From the NCBI GenBank assembly GCA_963717445.1, contig OY970334.1:744001-808000 (forward strand): a stretch of DNA of 64,000 nucleotides, written 5' to 3'. The position numbers were made by a program, and so were the translations under genes. This stretch comes from JAGVPT01 sp963717445. GTDB lineage: Bacteria > Bacteroidota > Ignavibacteria > UBA10030 > UBA8401. This document shows, piece by piece, positions 52,842 through 61,988 of the stretch (positions within the stretch are counted from its first letter, which is position 1; each line of letters begins with the position of its first letter). The notes under the pieces are model-generated. The model was given only the letters and a program-made list of their open reading frames with translations. It was not told where the DNA came from and did not search any database.

Positions 52842-54065
52842 TTGTTTCCCACCGTTAAGGAACAGATGGATGTCATTAAGCGAGGCGTTTCGGAAATTAT
52901 TCCGGAAAACGAACTCGTCCGCAAGATTGAGCATTCCATCCTGCATAACAAACCATTAAACATTAAACTCGGTTGTGATCCGAGCAGGCCCGATCTTCAT
53001 TTGGGGCATTCTGTGGTCCTCCGCAAGTTGCGGCAGTTTCAAGACTTGGGACATCAGGCAATTTTGATCGTCGGCGATTTTACCGGGATGATCGGCGACC
53101 CGTCGGGCCGAAGCAAGACGCGGCCTTCGCTGTCGATCGAAGAGACGCGTCAAAACGGACAATCATATTTCGACCAGGCGACAAAAATTCTTTCTGCAAG
53201 CAAGGTAAAAATGGTCTATAATTCCGAGTGGCTTGCCCCGATGAATTTTGCCAACGTCATTCGGCTGGGAAGCAAATATACCGTTGCTCGAATGCTCGAG
53301 CGCGATGATTTTACGATCAGGTACAAAGCCGGCGAACCGATCTCCATCCATGAATTTCTTTATCCGCTTGCTCAAGCGATGGATTCCGTAGCAATCGATG
53401 CCGACGTGGAACTCGGGGGCACAGATCAAAAATTCAACTTGCTGGTCGGCAGAGACATTCAACGCGAGTTCGGCAAAGAACCGCAAGTAATTTTGACAAT
53501 GCCTATTCTTGTCGGGACGGACGGTGTTGAAAAAATGAGTAAATCGCTGGACAACTACATCGGCATCGACGAGCCTCCAAAAGAAATGTATGGAAAAACG
53601 CTCTCCATTCCGGATTCCCTCATCTATGATTACTTCCTCCTCGCTACAGACATCGCTCCAACCGAGCTTGAAACGCTGAAAAAGGATTTGGACGGAAACG
53701 CTGTCAATCCACGAGATATCAAACGGCTCTTGGCAAGAAAATTAGTGGCGATCTATCATTCTGAAGAAAGCGCCGTCGAGGCAGAAAAAGAGTTCGACAA
53801 GATTTTCATAAGGAAAGATATTCCCGATGATGTCGCGGAATTTCGATACCGGGTTATAAACGGCGGCGTCAGTATCCTTCAATTACTTTCCGATACAAAA
53901 TTGGTTGCTTCAAAAGGCGAAGCTCGCCGGCTGGTCGAGCAAGGAGGCGTTTCGATCGATGGTGTTAAAATTGCCGACATCAATGCGCGCATTCAACTGG
54001 CTCAGCCGGTTGTTGTGAAAGTGGGACCGCGGCGATTTCTGAGAATCATCCCACATACTTTGTAA
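52842..54065 (+). CDS. tyrS: Tyrosyl-tRNA synthetase
   Basis: Class I synthetase for tRNA-Tyr, 407 residues. HIGH motif in RPDLHLGHSVVL, KMSKS motif in GVEKMSKSLDN, and a C-terminal S4 RNA-binding domain (about 340-405; GEARRLVEQGGVSIDGVKI). The frame opens at a TTG at 52842; an ATG at 52866 with an AAGGA site upstream is a strong alternative start. The FPTVKEQMDVIKRG opening resembles the usual TyrS N-terminus, which favours the TTG. Confidence 0.94.
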   Translation: MFPTVKEQMDVIKRGVSEIIPENELVRKIEHSILHNKPLNIKLGCDPSRPDLHLGHSVVLRKLRQFQDLGHQAILIVGDFTGMIGDPSGRSKTRPSLSIEETRQNGQSYFDQATKILSASKVKMVYNSEWLAPMNFANVIRLGSKYTVARMLERDDFTIRYKAGEPISIHEFLYPLAQAMDSVAIDADVELGGTDQKFNLLVGRDIQREFGKEPQVILTMPILVGTDGVEKMSKSLDNYIGIDEPPKEMYGKTLSIPDSLIYDYFLLATDIAPTELETLKKDLDGNAVNPRDIKRLLARKLVAIYHSEESAVEAEKEFDKIFIRKDIPDDVAEFRYRVINGGVSILQLLSDTKLVASKGEARRLVEQGGVSIDGVKIADINARIQLAQPVVVKVGPRRFLRIIPHTL

Positions 54066-54122
54066 AAATGAAATTAACGATCAATAACAATAATAACCAA
54101 TCATAAAAGCGGAGATGAGATA

Positions 54123-54668
54123 GTGTTCGTTCCGACAAAAATGTTCTTCACTAAAGGAGTTGGCCGTCATAAGGACTACCTTCAATCGTTCGAGCTTGCG
54201 CTGCGAAGTGCGGGCATAGAAAAATGCAATTTGGTAACCGTGTCAAGTATTTATCCGCCGAAATGCAAACGGATACCGCCGGCAGAAGGTATAAAGCTTC
54301 TCGAACCCGGCGCAGTTACTTTTGTCGTCATGGCCCGCAACGCCACAAATGAACCGAACCGTCTCATCGCTTCATCGATAGGAGTTGCACAGGCGGCAGA
54401 CGAATCGCAGTACGGATATCTCTCCGAGCATCATCCGTACGGCGAAACGGAAGAAAAGGCCGGAGAGTACGCCGAAGACCTCGCCGCGACGATGCTGGCG
54501 ACCACACTCGGTCTGGAATTTGATCCGACATTAGCATGGGATGAACGTGAGAAGCATTTCAAAATGAGCGGAAAAATTCTCAAGACATTCAATATCACTC
54601 AGTCTGCGGAAGGGGATAAAGACGGTAAGTGGACAACCGTTGTTTCAATTGCAGTATTAATTCCTTGA
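54123..54668 (+). CDS. Pyruvoyl-dependent arginine decarboxylase
   Basis: Forms agmatine from arginine, for polyamine synthesis. The 181-residue proenzyme contains the self-cleavage site in LVTVSSIYPPKCKRIPP: cleavage between the two serines would generate the pyruvoyl group. It starts at a GTG preceded by GGAG with an 8-nt gap. The rest (GAVTFVVMARNATNEPNRLI, SIGVAQAADESQYGYLSEHH) is typical of the PvlArgDC family found in Archaea, Chlamydiae and Bacteroidota-type bacteria. No agmatinase or spermidine synthase is nearby. Confidence 0.92.
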   Translation: MFVPTKMFFTKGVGRHKDYLQSFELALRSAGIEKCNLVTVSSIYPPKCKRIPPAEGIKLLEPGAVTFVVMARNATNEPNRLIASSIGVAQAADESQYGYLSEHHPYGETEEKAGEYAEDLAATMLATTLGLEFDPTLAWDEREKHFKMSGKILKTFNITQSAEGDKDGKWTTVVSIAVLIP

Positions 54669-54713
54669 ACATATTCTTAGCGTAGGCCTGGAAGGAATGC
54701 CGGCCTACGCGCG

Positions 54714-55466
54714 TCAGAACCTCACCGTAATATTCATCAAAGCACCCCCGTTGTTCGGAACAACCATCGCGGATACATTTTCTGATTCCTTCCTTCCAAT
54801 AAGCTTGTACACTATTGGAAGGATTTTACCCTGACACTTGTAAACAAGGTACGCACTCCCAACGCCGATCAGCGCCCCGGCTAGGACGTCGGACGGATAA
54901 TGGAGTCCAAAATACATTCTCCCGTATCCGACTAACCCTGCCCAAGCAAATGCAGGGATGTACACCTCGGGCTTTGGGTACCGAAGTGTCAGCAACGTTG
55001 CCAAAGCAAAAACACCGGTCGCATGCCCCGATGGGAAAGAATATGGGTCCGCGCTGTCGAGATGATGTGTCTGAACATTGGTTAAAGCTTCATACGGCCG
55101 CTCCCTTCTCACCACTTCTTTTAGAACATATCCTATCGAATAGGCTAAAACTTCAGACGTGCCAAGCAAAACTCCGGACTCAAATTTTTCGTTTTGGTCA
55201 GCGGCCAAGCCGTAAGCTGTTAGCGAGATTGGAGCAGCGACTAGTATTGGATAGGCGGAATTGTCGCTGACCCCAATGAACGATGTTTTAAACCGGGTCT
55301 GAGCGTTGTTTATTTCCCTGAAAAGCCGAACATCAATATTTGATGGGTCGTTTTGGGCGAATACTTTTGATGGAGCCATCAAAAATAAAAAAGCCGCCAT
55401 GCAGTAAAAGGTCGTGCATGAACGGCTGATGCGTCGTGCTTGATAAATGAAATCTACGTCAGACAT
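54714..55466 (-). CDS. PAP2 family phosphatase
   Basis: A membrane phosphatase of about 250 residues, possibly a lipid phosphate or undecaprenyl-diphosphate phosphatase. Three motifs are present: KEVVRRERP, SFPSGHATG and GYGRMYFGLHYPSDV. A signal segment (MAAFLFLMAPSKVFAQ) precedes a soluble N-terminal part. I choose the ATG at 55466, which overlaps the stop of the upstream lytic transglycosylase gene; an ATG 18 codons further upstream also exists. The pairing with a transglycosylase suggests cell-wall metabolism. Confidence 0.88.
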   Translation of the reverse strand: MSDVDFIYQARRISRSCTTFYCMAAFLFLMAPSKVFAQNDPSNIDVRLFREINNAQTRFKTSFIGVSDNSAYPILVAAPISLTAYGLAADQNEKFESGVLLGTSEVLAYSIGYVLKEVVRRERPYEALTNVQTHHLDSADPYSFPSGHATGVFALATLLTLRYPKPEVYIPAFAWAGLVGYGRMYFGLHYPSDVLAGALIGVGSAYLVYKCQGKILPIVYKLIGRKESENVSAMVVPNNGGALMNITVRF

Positions 55467-56181
55467 CTTTAGGAATAGTCTTACAATATTCCTCGTAATA
55501 TGCCATAATTCTTTCAACATATCCAGTCGTCTGTTTCCACTCAGAGTAATATCCGCTTATTGGACGTCCTCCCTCCCAAATATGTTCATGCAGAGATGAG
55601 TATTTCCGGGATAGCAGTGAGAGTGACCCTTTTACCGACCCCCACTCATTTGGGTCATCGTTCATGTACTTGGCCACGGCGCGGGCATCTGCTATCCTTC
55701 CCGTTCCAGCATTGTATGCAGCCAGTGTCAATCGTATTCTGTTTCCCTCTGAAATTCCTTCGCTCCCAAACGATCGATATATCTTACCTAAATAATAGAT
55801 GCCGGCTTTTATATTTGTATGAGGGATAAGAAAGTCATCCTGGCTACATCCTAGTTCTTCTGCAATTTGGCTTTGCGTGACGGGCATGATTTGCATAAGC
55901 CCCTCTGCCCCACGGTGGCTCGAGGCTTTAGGCCGAAACCGAGACTCCGTTTTCATTACTGCCAAAACAAGCCGCCAGTCAAACCCGTATCTCTTTGAGT
56001 ATTTCCGTATTGTTGGACCGTATAACTGCAGAAAACGCTCAGAATTATGGTCCAGTTGCTGGTGGTAATAAATTCCTGATATGCCTCCCGGCATTGAGCT
56101 TTTTGGCAAGCTAGAGCCACTAAACCCAAAATATAAAAGGGTTGGCAGTACCAAAAAACAATTAACCCACAATTTGCCCAT
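55459..56181 (-). CDS. Lytic transglycosylase (SLT domain)
   Basis: Cleaves peptidoglycan glycan strands with 1,6-anhydro product formation. The 240-residue protein has an N-terminal signal segment (MGKLWVNCFLVLPTLLYFGF) and an SLT domain (about 70-200). The catalytic Glu is in MKTESRFRPKASS, followed by GLMQIMPVT and LAAYNAGTG, the three family motifs. A C-terminal extension of about 35 residues follows. It is coupled to the PAP2 phosphatase. Membrane-bound MltF/Slt70-type class is likely. Confidence 0.92.
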   Translation of the reverse strand: MGKLWVNCFLVLPTLLYFGFSGSSLPKSSMPGGISGIYYHQQLDHNSERFLQLYGPTIRKYSKRYGFDWRLVLAVMKTESRFRPKASSHRGAEGLMQIMPVTQSQIAEELGCSQDDFLIPHTNIKAGIYYLGKIYRSFGSEGISEGNRIRLTLAAYNAGTGRIADARAVAKYMNDDPNEWGSVKGSLSLLSRKYSSLHEHIWEGGRPISGYYSEWKQTTGYVERIMAYYEEYCKTIPKDV

Positions 56182-56441
56182 TTATTCCTCAAATTATCAA
56201 AAAATTCCCATTTCCTTCAAATTAAGCCGAAAAATGGGTTGGCTTTTACAAGTGACTTTGAAACAGAGTATTCCTACTTGGCTTGAACAAAATATTAAAT
56301 AGGCGGAAGAAAGTCAATTTTTTCTTTTGAAATCGGATGAAACATTAACAAACATTGGTAACGAAAATGGCAAATGAGGGTAAAAACCAGAACTAATGGC
56401 AGGAAGGATTGACATCATGGCATATTTTGTGGATTAACCCA
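56182..56441. other. Intergenic region upstream of the lytic transglycosylase gene
   Basis: 260 bp, AT-rich, no credible gene. It separates the transglycosylase-PAP2 pair from the phosphohexomutase homologue. Confidence 0.5.
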
Positions 56442-57887
56442 TTAAAATTCAAAACATTTCTTTCCATAATCCAAAAAAGTCAAGACTTCATCTTCGGAAT
56501 TTGCTTCGCTGTGGAGGCGAACAAGAGATTGCAAAGGGAGGAGTTCAATCAAAAGCCAACGGCAATCCCCCCACTCGTATTTTATCCCCTTAATAGCGCC
56601 CCTCGACTCATATACGCTAACCTTGCCCATACCTTTGCGAACCAAATGCTTAGGCGGAGAGTCGGCCATATCGCGAATCAGTCGTTTTGCAGAACCAACG
56701 TCGCAGCGTATGTCTACACTTCGGTAGTGAACTTGTCCGGCAAGGTTCCTGATACGTTTGATGATTTCGTGCAGAGGTTTTTTAGAGATAGCAACCATTT
56801 CCGCAAAAAAGAGTCCTGAAAGAATTCCGTCGCAATCAGGAAGGATTTTGCCAAAACAAAATCCCCCTCTTCCCACAACGCCTAAGAGACACTCATCTAC
56901 CATCATTTTTTCGACGCCGTTTTCAAACCCGATATCAAACAGCGGAATTTTCCATTCGTCCGACAATTGTTTCACTCTATCAGTTGTAGAGGCCGATTTC
57001 AGAATATTTCCCCCGTAGTGCTTCTGGTCATGCAAATGCCATAAGAGGGCCAATATGGTCTCTTGCATGTTCATACATTCTCCATCGTTACATACGATGC
57101 TGCATTGGATTCCGCTCCCATCCGTTGCAACCCCGAACTGCGTATCGATTACTTTCACGTTATATTTCAACGCGTCAAGGTTTTCTGAAACTGGTTCCGG
57201 CCAACGGTCAAAAAAAAGATCCTCGGGCTCGCCGAACAACGTTTGTGCACGCCATCCGCAACGAACGAGTATGTCTTCAATGATTGTTTGCCCGGCCCCC
57301 CCCATTGAATCGATCAGCACGTTTGCGGTATTTTTGGGATTCTCGGCAAATGAGCGAAGCGCAGAAAAATCAATGATCGTTTCGAGGTGAGAAAAATAAT
57401 CGGGGAGAAAATCAACCTGCGTAATTTCTTTACGGGATGAACTTGACGGGCTTACGCGTTCTTCCGTAACATCGGAAAGAAGCCCTTCAACGTTAGCGGT
57501 TTCTTCGGAGAGCAACGGCCCGCCGTATGCCCCCTTGAATTCGATTCCATTAAATTCAGGTGGATGGTGACCTCCGGTCACCATAAGACCGATGGTGCAC
57601 CCGTTGTGCCTCGTTGCAAACGAAAGCACCGGCGTTGGAACAACTCCGGAACTTAACAACACCTCAATACCATTCTCCGCTAATATTTTCGCGGCAAGAG
57701 AAGCATGATCTCTTGAATTCTTCCGGCCATCATACCCGACAGTGACCTTGAACGTTGCAGGCGCGCGACGTGACTGAAAGAAATATCGAACGAACGCCTG
57801 TGCGACTCGAACAACATTTTGTTCCGTAAAATCATCGTTAACAATTCCCAGCCATCCGCCCGAACTGAACGCAATATCCCTCTTCAT
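56442..57887 (-). CDS. Phosphoglucomutase/phosphomannomutase homologue with degenerate active site
   Basis: A 481-residue protein with the alpha-D-phosphohexomutase fold from end to end (FSSGGWLGIVNDDFTEQNVV, VGYDGRKNSRDHASLAAKIL). All four catalytic elements are altered. The phosphoserine loop TxSHNP reads TGGHHPPEFNG (residues 104-114), so the nucleophilic Ser is Gly106. The metal loop DGDGDR reads DGSGIQ (256-261). The substrate loop GExSGH reads GRGGFCFG (339-346). The phosphate loop RxSxTEP is lost (around 448-460). Normal phosphotransfer looks impossible. It may be a pseudoenzyme or have changed function. It overlaps the zinc-ribbon gene (ATGA). Confidence 0.88.
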   Translation of the reverse strand: MKRDIAFSSGGWLGIVNDDFTEQNVVRVAQAFVRYFFQSRRAPATFKVTVGYDGRKNSRDHASLAAKILAENGIEVLLSSGVVPTPVLSFATRHNGCTIGLMVTGGHHPPEFNGIEFKGAYGGPLLSEETANVEGLLSDVTEERVSPSSSSRKEITQVDFLPDYFSHLETIIDFSALRSFAENPKNTANVLIDSMGGAGQTIIEDILVRCGWRAQTLFGEPEDLFFDRWPEPVSENLDALKYNVKVIDTQFGVATDGSGIQCSIVCNDGECMNMQETILALLWHLHDQKHYGGNILKSASTTDRVKQLSDEWKIPLFDIGFENGVEKMMVDECLLGVVGRGGFCFGKILPDCDGILSGLFFAEMVAISKKPLHEIIKRIRNLAGQVHYRSVDIRCDVGSAKRLIRDMADSPPKHLVRKGMGKVSVYESRGAIKGIKYEWGDCRWLLIELLPLQSLVRLHSEANSEDEVLTFLDYGKKCFEF

Positions 57888-58465
57888 GAGCTTTCCAGCG
57901 GAAACTCTTCTTGGACGATTTCGACCGCTTTAAGATATTGATCGAGAGGGACGAAAACTTTCACCGGGTACTTAAGAATGGTGCGGCCAATGGGCCCCTC
58001 GAAAAAACCATCGGCGAGAAATCCAATGCTGGCGTTGTTGCGCGGGTTCACGGTAATACCGGCACTTTCAAGTTTACCGCGGACAATATTTGCTTCATAA
58101 TAATCGAACGACTGGAACGCCACTGCCCAATCTTCCGAGATTTCTATTTTTTTATGCTCCTCGCAGAACATCTGCACTCCCTTTCTCTCGACGCAATTCT
58201 CACACATCAATCGCCGGCAAATAACGCACACGGCTATTGCCTTCGAGTCCGGATGTCTCTTGCAGAAAAAAACATCCTCCGAAAGTAATGCCCCGCAATG
58301 AACGCAAAAATCACTTTCAACGGTCACGGGTTCGGAACAGTTCCCACATTCTTCATATTCAACGTGTTGCTCCTCCGGCAAACGTTCAACCAAAGGAAGA
58401 TCGCAGTCGCTGCAACGTGTAATCCCTGCTACATATTCAGCCTTACAGTTTGGACAGAACGGCAT
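57884..58465 (-). CDS. Zinc-ribbon/DUF2007 domain protein
   Basis: A 193-residue protein. Residues 1-35 carry a zinc ribbon (FCPNCKAEY...RCSDCDLPL) and residues 39-62 a second (CGNCSEPV...FCVHCGALL). A third Cys/His-rich stretch follows, B-box-like (CKRHPDSKAIAVCVICRRLM, then CENC, CEEH). Residues 125-190 match DUF2007 (FQSFDYYEANIVRGKLESAG, VFVPLDQYLKAVEIV), a putative signal transducing domain. The ATG follows an AAAGGAGG site. The gene overlaps the degenerate phosphohexomutase downstream (ATGA). Function unknown. Confidence 0.82.
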   Translation of the reverse strand: MPFCPNCKAEYVAGITRCSDCDLPLVERLPEEQHVEYEECGNCSEPVTVESDFCVHCGALLSEDVFFCKRHPDSKAIAVCVICRRLMCENCVERKGVQMFCEEHKKIEISEDWAVAFQSFDYYEANIVRGKLESAGITVNPRNNASIGFLADGFFEGPIGRTILKYPVKVFVPLDQYLKAVEIVQEEFPLESS

Positions 58466-58638
58466 TCGAGCCTCCTTTCAATTCATCACCACTCTTCAAA
58501 TGTACAGAAGCGGCGCCGCCTAAAAATTCAAAGACCATCTCCAATAATAATATACCTTTTGTTACAAAGAAAAAGGAAATCGATGAAACCAACTCGAAAT
58601 CGAAACGAGCCGTTTTTTACTTACTTACGTTACAACCA

Positions 58639-59346
58639 TTATTTAAACGTCTCGATTCGTAAGTTTTTCAGCACTTCGACAAATCGCTGCGTTATAACGC
58701 GCGGACGAGTAATTGCAGAGCCGACCACCACGGCATAAGCGCCGCACTTGAGCGCATGAGCGGCTTCGCTGGGACTCCAAATTCTTCCCTCGGCGATTAC
58801 GGGAACATCTATTTCCGCGGTAAGGCGTTCGATCAAATTAAAATCGGGAAAATCATCCGTTCTTTCTTCAGTGTACTGGGTGTACCCTGATAGTGTTGTA
58901 GCGACAATGTCCGCCCCCAGTTCTGCTGCGCGAACACCTTCGATATACGTCGACACATCGGCAATGAGCGGGACTTTGAAACGTTTGCGAACCAGCTCAA
59001 GAAATTCAAATCCGTCCATACCATTGGGGCGAATCCGTTGTGTCACGTCCAGTGCAACAATGTCGGCTCCTGCATTGATGAGACTCTGAACATCGGAAAC
59101 GTCCGGAGTAATTAATGCCCATCCATCCTCATACGTCCCTCTCGAAATTCCGATAACCGGCAGGGCAACGGCTGAGCGGACCGATGTAATGTTATCGAAT
59201 CCCTGCACTCGAATGCCAACAGCACCCCCCATTTCCGCGGCCCTGGCAAATGCAGCAATGTAATCGGGAAAATTGAACGGCTCGTCCCCTTCCGAATGGC
59301 AAAGAACGATGACTCCATTTTTTAACTTTTCGATAACGCCGGGCAT
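58639..59346 (-). CDS. nanE: N-acetylmannosamine-6-phosphate 2-epimerase
   Basis: TIM-barrel epimerase converting ManNAc-6-P to GlcNAc-6-P in sialic acid/aminosugar catabolism. The 235-residue sequence shows NanE-type features: VIVLCHSEGDEPFN near the N-terminus, GVGIRVQGFDNI-like AVGIRVQGFDNI, GADIVALDVTQRIRPNG, ADVSTYIEGVRAAELGADIV, and VIAEGRIWSPSEAAHALKCG at the end. The catalytic Lys of NanE (around the first strand) was not pinned down. No nanA, nanK or nagA neighbours are in the window, so the substrate supply is unknown. Confidence 0.88.
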   Translation of the reverse strand: MPGVIEKLKNGVIVLCHSEGDEPFNFPDYIAAFARAAEMGGAVGIRVQGFDNITSVRSAVALPVIGISRGTYEDGWALITPDVSDVQSLINAGADIVALDVTQRIRPNGMDGFEFLELVRKRFKVPLIADVSTYIEGVRAAELGADIVATTLSGYTQYTEERTDDFPDFNLIERLTAEIDVPVIAEGRIWSPSEAAHALKCGAYAVVVGSAITRPRVITQRFVEVLKNLRIETFK

Positions 59347-59606
59347 CTACCCTCTTTTGTTAATTATCTCACGTGTACAGGAATATAAAAAGAAGTAGTG
59401 AAAATAAAAAGGCGATGATTTTTCATCGCCTTATAAACCAACTCCGCAATAATGATTCGACACATCGGGAAAAAAGTCTCTCGCTAAGCCGCCAAGGCGC
59501 AGGGCCTCTGTTTTTGAATCATATTGCGACATTGCGTCTTTGCTCGAGCCGTACTTTTCGAATTATTCAGAAGTCTCAATTCCTCATTCTTGAAAAATTT
59601 CCCTAC
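59347..59606. other. Intergenic region with a terminator and a short CGCCAAGGCG-type repeat
   Basis: 260 bp between nanE and the TonB receptor stop. A terminator lies at 59409-59432. At 59479-59502 is TCTCGCTAAGCCGCCAAGGCGCAG-like sequence, related to the repeat at 39683. No gene is seen. Confidence 0.6.
59409..59432 (-). terminator. Rho-independent terminator after the TonB-dependent receptor gene
   Basis: A 10-bp stem AAGGCGATGA/TCATCGCCTT with a 4-nt loop of T. The minus-strand side is followed by TTTTTATTTT, a strong terminator. Confidence 0.85.
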
Positions 59607-61742
59607 TTATATTTGATAGTTGACGCTGAGATAAAACCCTCGTCCTCTTGACGTGAACCCCAGAATTTCAGAATATTGGACATTAAAAATGTTTTCAATC
59701 TTTCCATTAATAAAAAAATTGTCATTTATAATAAACTTTTGAGAAAAATCCACCAGCGTATAACTTGACAAAGGAACGCTTGCCAATGCACCATACGGCC
59801 CAAGGTTTGAATCATAATATGTATCGTTTCTTGAACTGACAATTCTCAAATCCATTCTTAATACTAGCATATCAATTGGCAGGTATGTTAGACTCAAGTT
59901 GGCCGTGCTTGGTCTTCGTACCAATTCCATCGATTCCACTTGATTAGTTAGGAATGCACCGTCACTGAATAATTGCACCTTATTCCCGGCAGTTTGTAGA
60001 GTATTAATATCTGAAGGATTATATGTCAAACTCCCTGCTATAAAACTGATATTGCCTTCAAAAGCTAACTGGGAGTTTAATCTGGCTTTCAATCGAAATT
60101 CAATGCCGTTGCTTGTTTGTGTCCCTATGTTGAGGTAGGTATCTCCCTCCAATGAATCAATATTATTATTCCATAAATACACGTAATCGATATAATGTTT
60201 TACTACAGTGTTAAAATAAGCGAAAGAAAAAACCATTTCATTTCCTACGGATTGTTTTAAACCAATTTCGTACGATACGGAGTTTTCAGGCTTTAAGCTT
60301 TTGTTCCCAAGTGTGATGTTTGGATCATCTCCGTCCTGGTTGGGGGCGAATAATTCATAGAGTGATGGTGCGTTAAATCCTGTCGAATAAGAAAAATAGA
60401 GTAAACTTTTCTCTGCAATCTTGTACGATGGATTGATCTCATACGTTACGTCATTTCCGAAACTGCTCTGGTTGGCTAACCGCATTCCACCGGCAAGTAA
60501 AAAGTTAGACAGCATTGGGTCAGTTAATGGACCATGGTAATCAAAGTGGAAGAAAATACTTTTTGTTAACGAATGGATGTTCAAAGAATCAATATCCGAA
60601 TTCAATTCATAGTTATATTCACTGTTGTAATACAACGTACTCGCTGTCATCGCTTCTTTATATAATCCGACGCCCAAGACAGCGTCAACAATATTGTCTT
60701 TAACGTTCGTTTGAATTTCGTTTGTGCCCATTGTTCCTTGATATCTATCATGACTAAACGTAGATGGAAAAATAATTGACGAATCATCGACAATATTTCG
60801 CTTTAGATTTGAATAGCCCCCGATATATTTCAATTGAATACCATCAAGGATCTTATAGCTTGCCCCGTATGTATAAAAATTTCGGTTGACGTCCGATGTG
60901 TAGTCAGGATCGTCCTCAAACGCAGCATGCGGAAGATCCGCTTTTTGTGCCGTATTTCTGTATGAAAAATATATATTCACATCGTCAGATTGATATCCAA
61001 GTTTGCCGAACGCATCTGTCTTGGCAAAATTATCTCTATGCCGATTTTGAAGCGTATCGCGATTCGTAACGGTATCGACAGTGGCATCAAGTCCTTTTGT
61101 TGCAAGATTGTCAAAACCTGCAGTGCAATAAAAACCTCCCATCTCTGTATAGTTTAACAAAAGGTTTTCAGACAGGTCGGATGTTTTTTCTCCAAACGTT
61201 CCGGTTGCTATATCCGCATCGGCATGAACGCCGGGGGTGCTGCTGCCTTGGCGGGTGATAAGATTAATAACACCTCCCATCGCAGACGAACCATACATCG
61301 TGCTGTGAGAACCTCTTACAATTTCAATTTGATCAACACCTAGCGAAGATAGCTCCGATAAATCGGGGGCACTATTCGGTGTCGAAGGATCGGTAAACCG
61401 CACGCCGTCAATCATCATTGCTGTCTGGTTGCTGGCCGTTCCCCGCATAAATATGCTTTGGTTTGTGCCGGGATTTTGCCCGGTTCCGACCATATAAATC
61501 CCCTCTTCTTGACCAAGTAATTCTCCGACACTCTGATAGATAGAATTTTTCATCTGATCGCCCGTGATCACCGTAACACTTCTCCCGATGTCGTCGGGAT
61601 TTTTGGGAGACCTTGTAGCCGTTACCATAATCTCCTTTAATGGATACAATCTTGTACTGTCACTTTTAGGAGCCAGTGAATCTTGCTGGGCATAAGTTAC
61701 TGAAAGGCTCAGTAAAAGAAGAAATAAATGTTTGCTCATCAT
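59607..61742 (-). CDS. TonB-dependent outer-membrane receptor, cobalamin (BtuB-like)
   Basis: About 711 residues. Chosen start at 61742 (or the ATG at 61739), right after AAGGAAAT, giving the signal peptide MMSKHLFLLLLSLSVTYAQQ; longer upstream frames run into the riboswitch expression platform. The plug domain (about 45-150) has a TonB-box-like EIMVTATR and GVRFTDPSTPNSAPDLSELS. The barrel ends in an aromatic-terminated strand (FYLSVNYQI). A cobalamin riboswitch precedes the gene, so vitamin B12 or a related corrinoid is the likely substrate. BtuB identity is inferred from that control, not from residues. Confidence 0.88.
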   Translation of the reverse strand: MMSKHLFLLLLSLSVTYAQQDSLAPKSDSTRLYPLKEIMVTATRSPKNPDDIGRSVTVITGDQMKNSIYQSVGELLGQEEGIYMVGTGQNPGTNQSIFMRGTASNQTAMMIDGVRFTDPSTPNSAPDLSELSSLGVDQIEIVRGSHSTMYGSSAMGGVINLITRQGSSTPGVHADADIATGTFGEKTSDLSENLLLNYTEMGGFYCTAGFDNLATKGLDATVDTVTNRDTLQNRHRDNFAKTDAFGKLGYQSDDVNIYFSYRNTAQKADLPHAAFEDDPDYTSDVNRNFYTYGASYKILDGIQLKYIGGYSNLKRNIVDDSSIIFPSTFSHDRYQGTMGTNEIQTNVKDNIVDAVLGVGLYKEAMTASTLYYNSEYNYELNSDIDSLNIHSLTKSIFFHFDYHGPLTDPMLSNFLLAGGMRLANQSSFGNDVTYEINPSYKIAEKSLLYFSYSTGFNAPSLYELFAPNQDGDDPNITLGNKSLKPENSVSYEIGLKQSVGNEMVFSFAYFNTVVKHYIDYVYLWNNNIDSLEGDTYLNIGTQTSNGIEFRLKARLNSQLAFEGNISFIAGSLTYNPSDINTLQTAGNKVQLFSDGAFLTNQVESMELVRRPSTANLSLTYLPIDMLVLRMDLRIVSSRNDTYYDSNLGPYGALASVPLSSYTLVDFSQKFIINDNFFINGKIENIFNVQYSEILGFTSRGRGFYLSVNYQI

Positions 61743-61906
61743 ATTTCCTTTACATAATGAGAGATTTCTGAAGAATCCCGAAAGGGCAACTTGTGCAAAT
61801 TCCGAAGGGATGGCTTTACCGGACGCAAAGTCGTAAAATGATTCTAAAACAGATTCGTAGCGGCTTGGCGAGAAACAATTCTTCAGATGTCTCAATAAAT
61901 AAAAAA

Positions 61907-61935
61907 TCCCAACCTTCTCAAAGAAAAGATTGGGA
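61907..61935 (-). terminator. Attenuator hairpin of the first cobalamin riboswitch
   Basis: An 8-bp stem (61928-61935 with 61907-61914, one G-T pair) is followed on the minus strand by TTTTTT. It lies between the aptamer and the receptor ATG, so it is probably the terminator of the riboswitch expression platform. Confidence 0.75.
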
Positions 61936-61988
61936 CAATACATTACTGCACAATCTATCCTCACTCCACGAAGGACATTGAAAATGAT

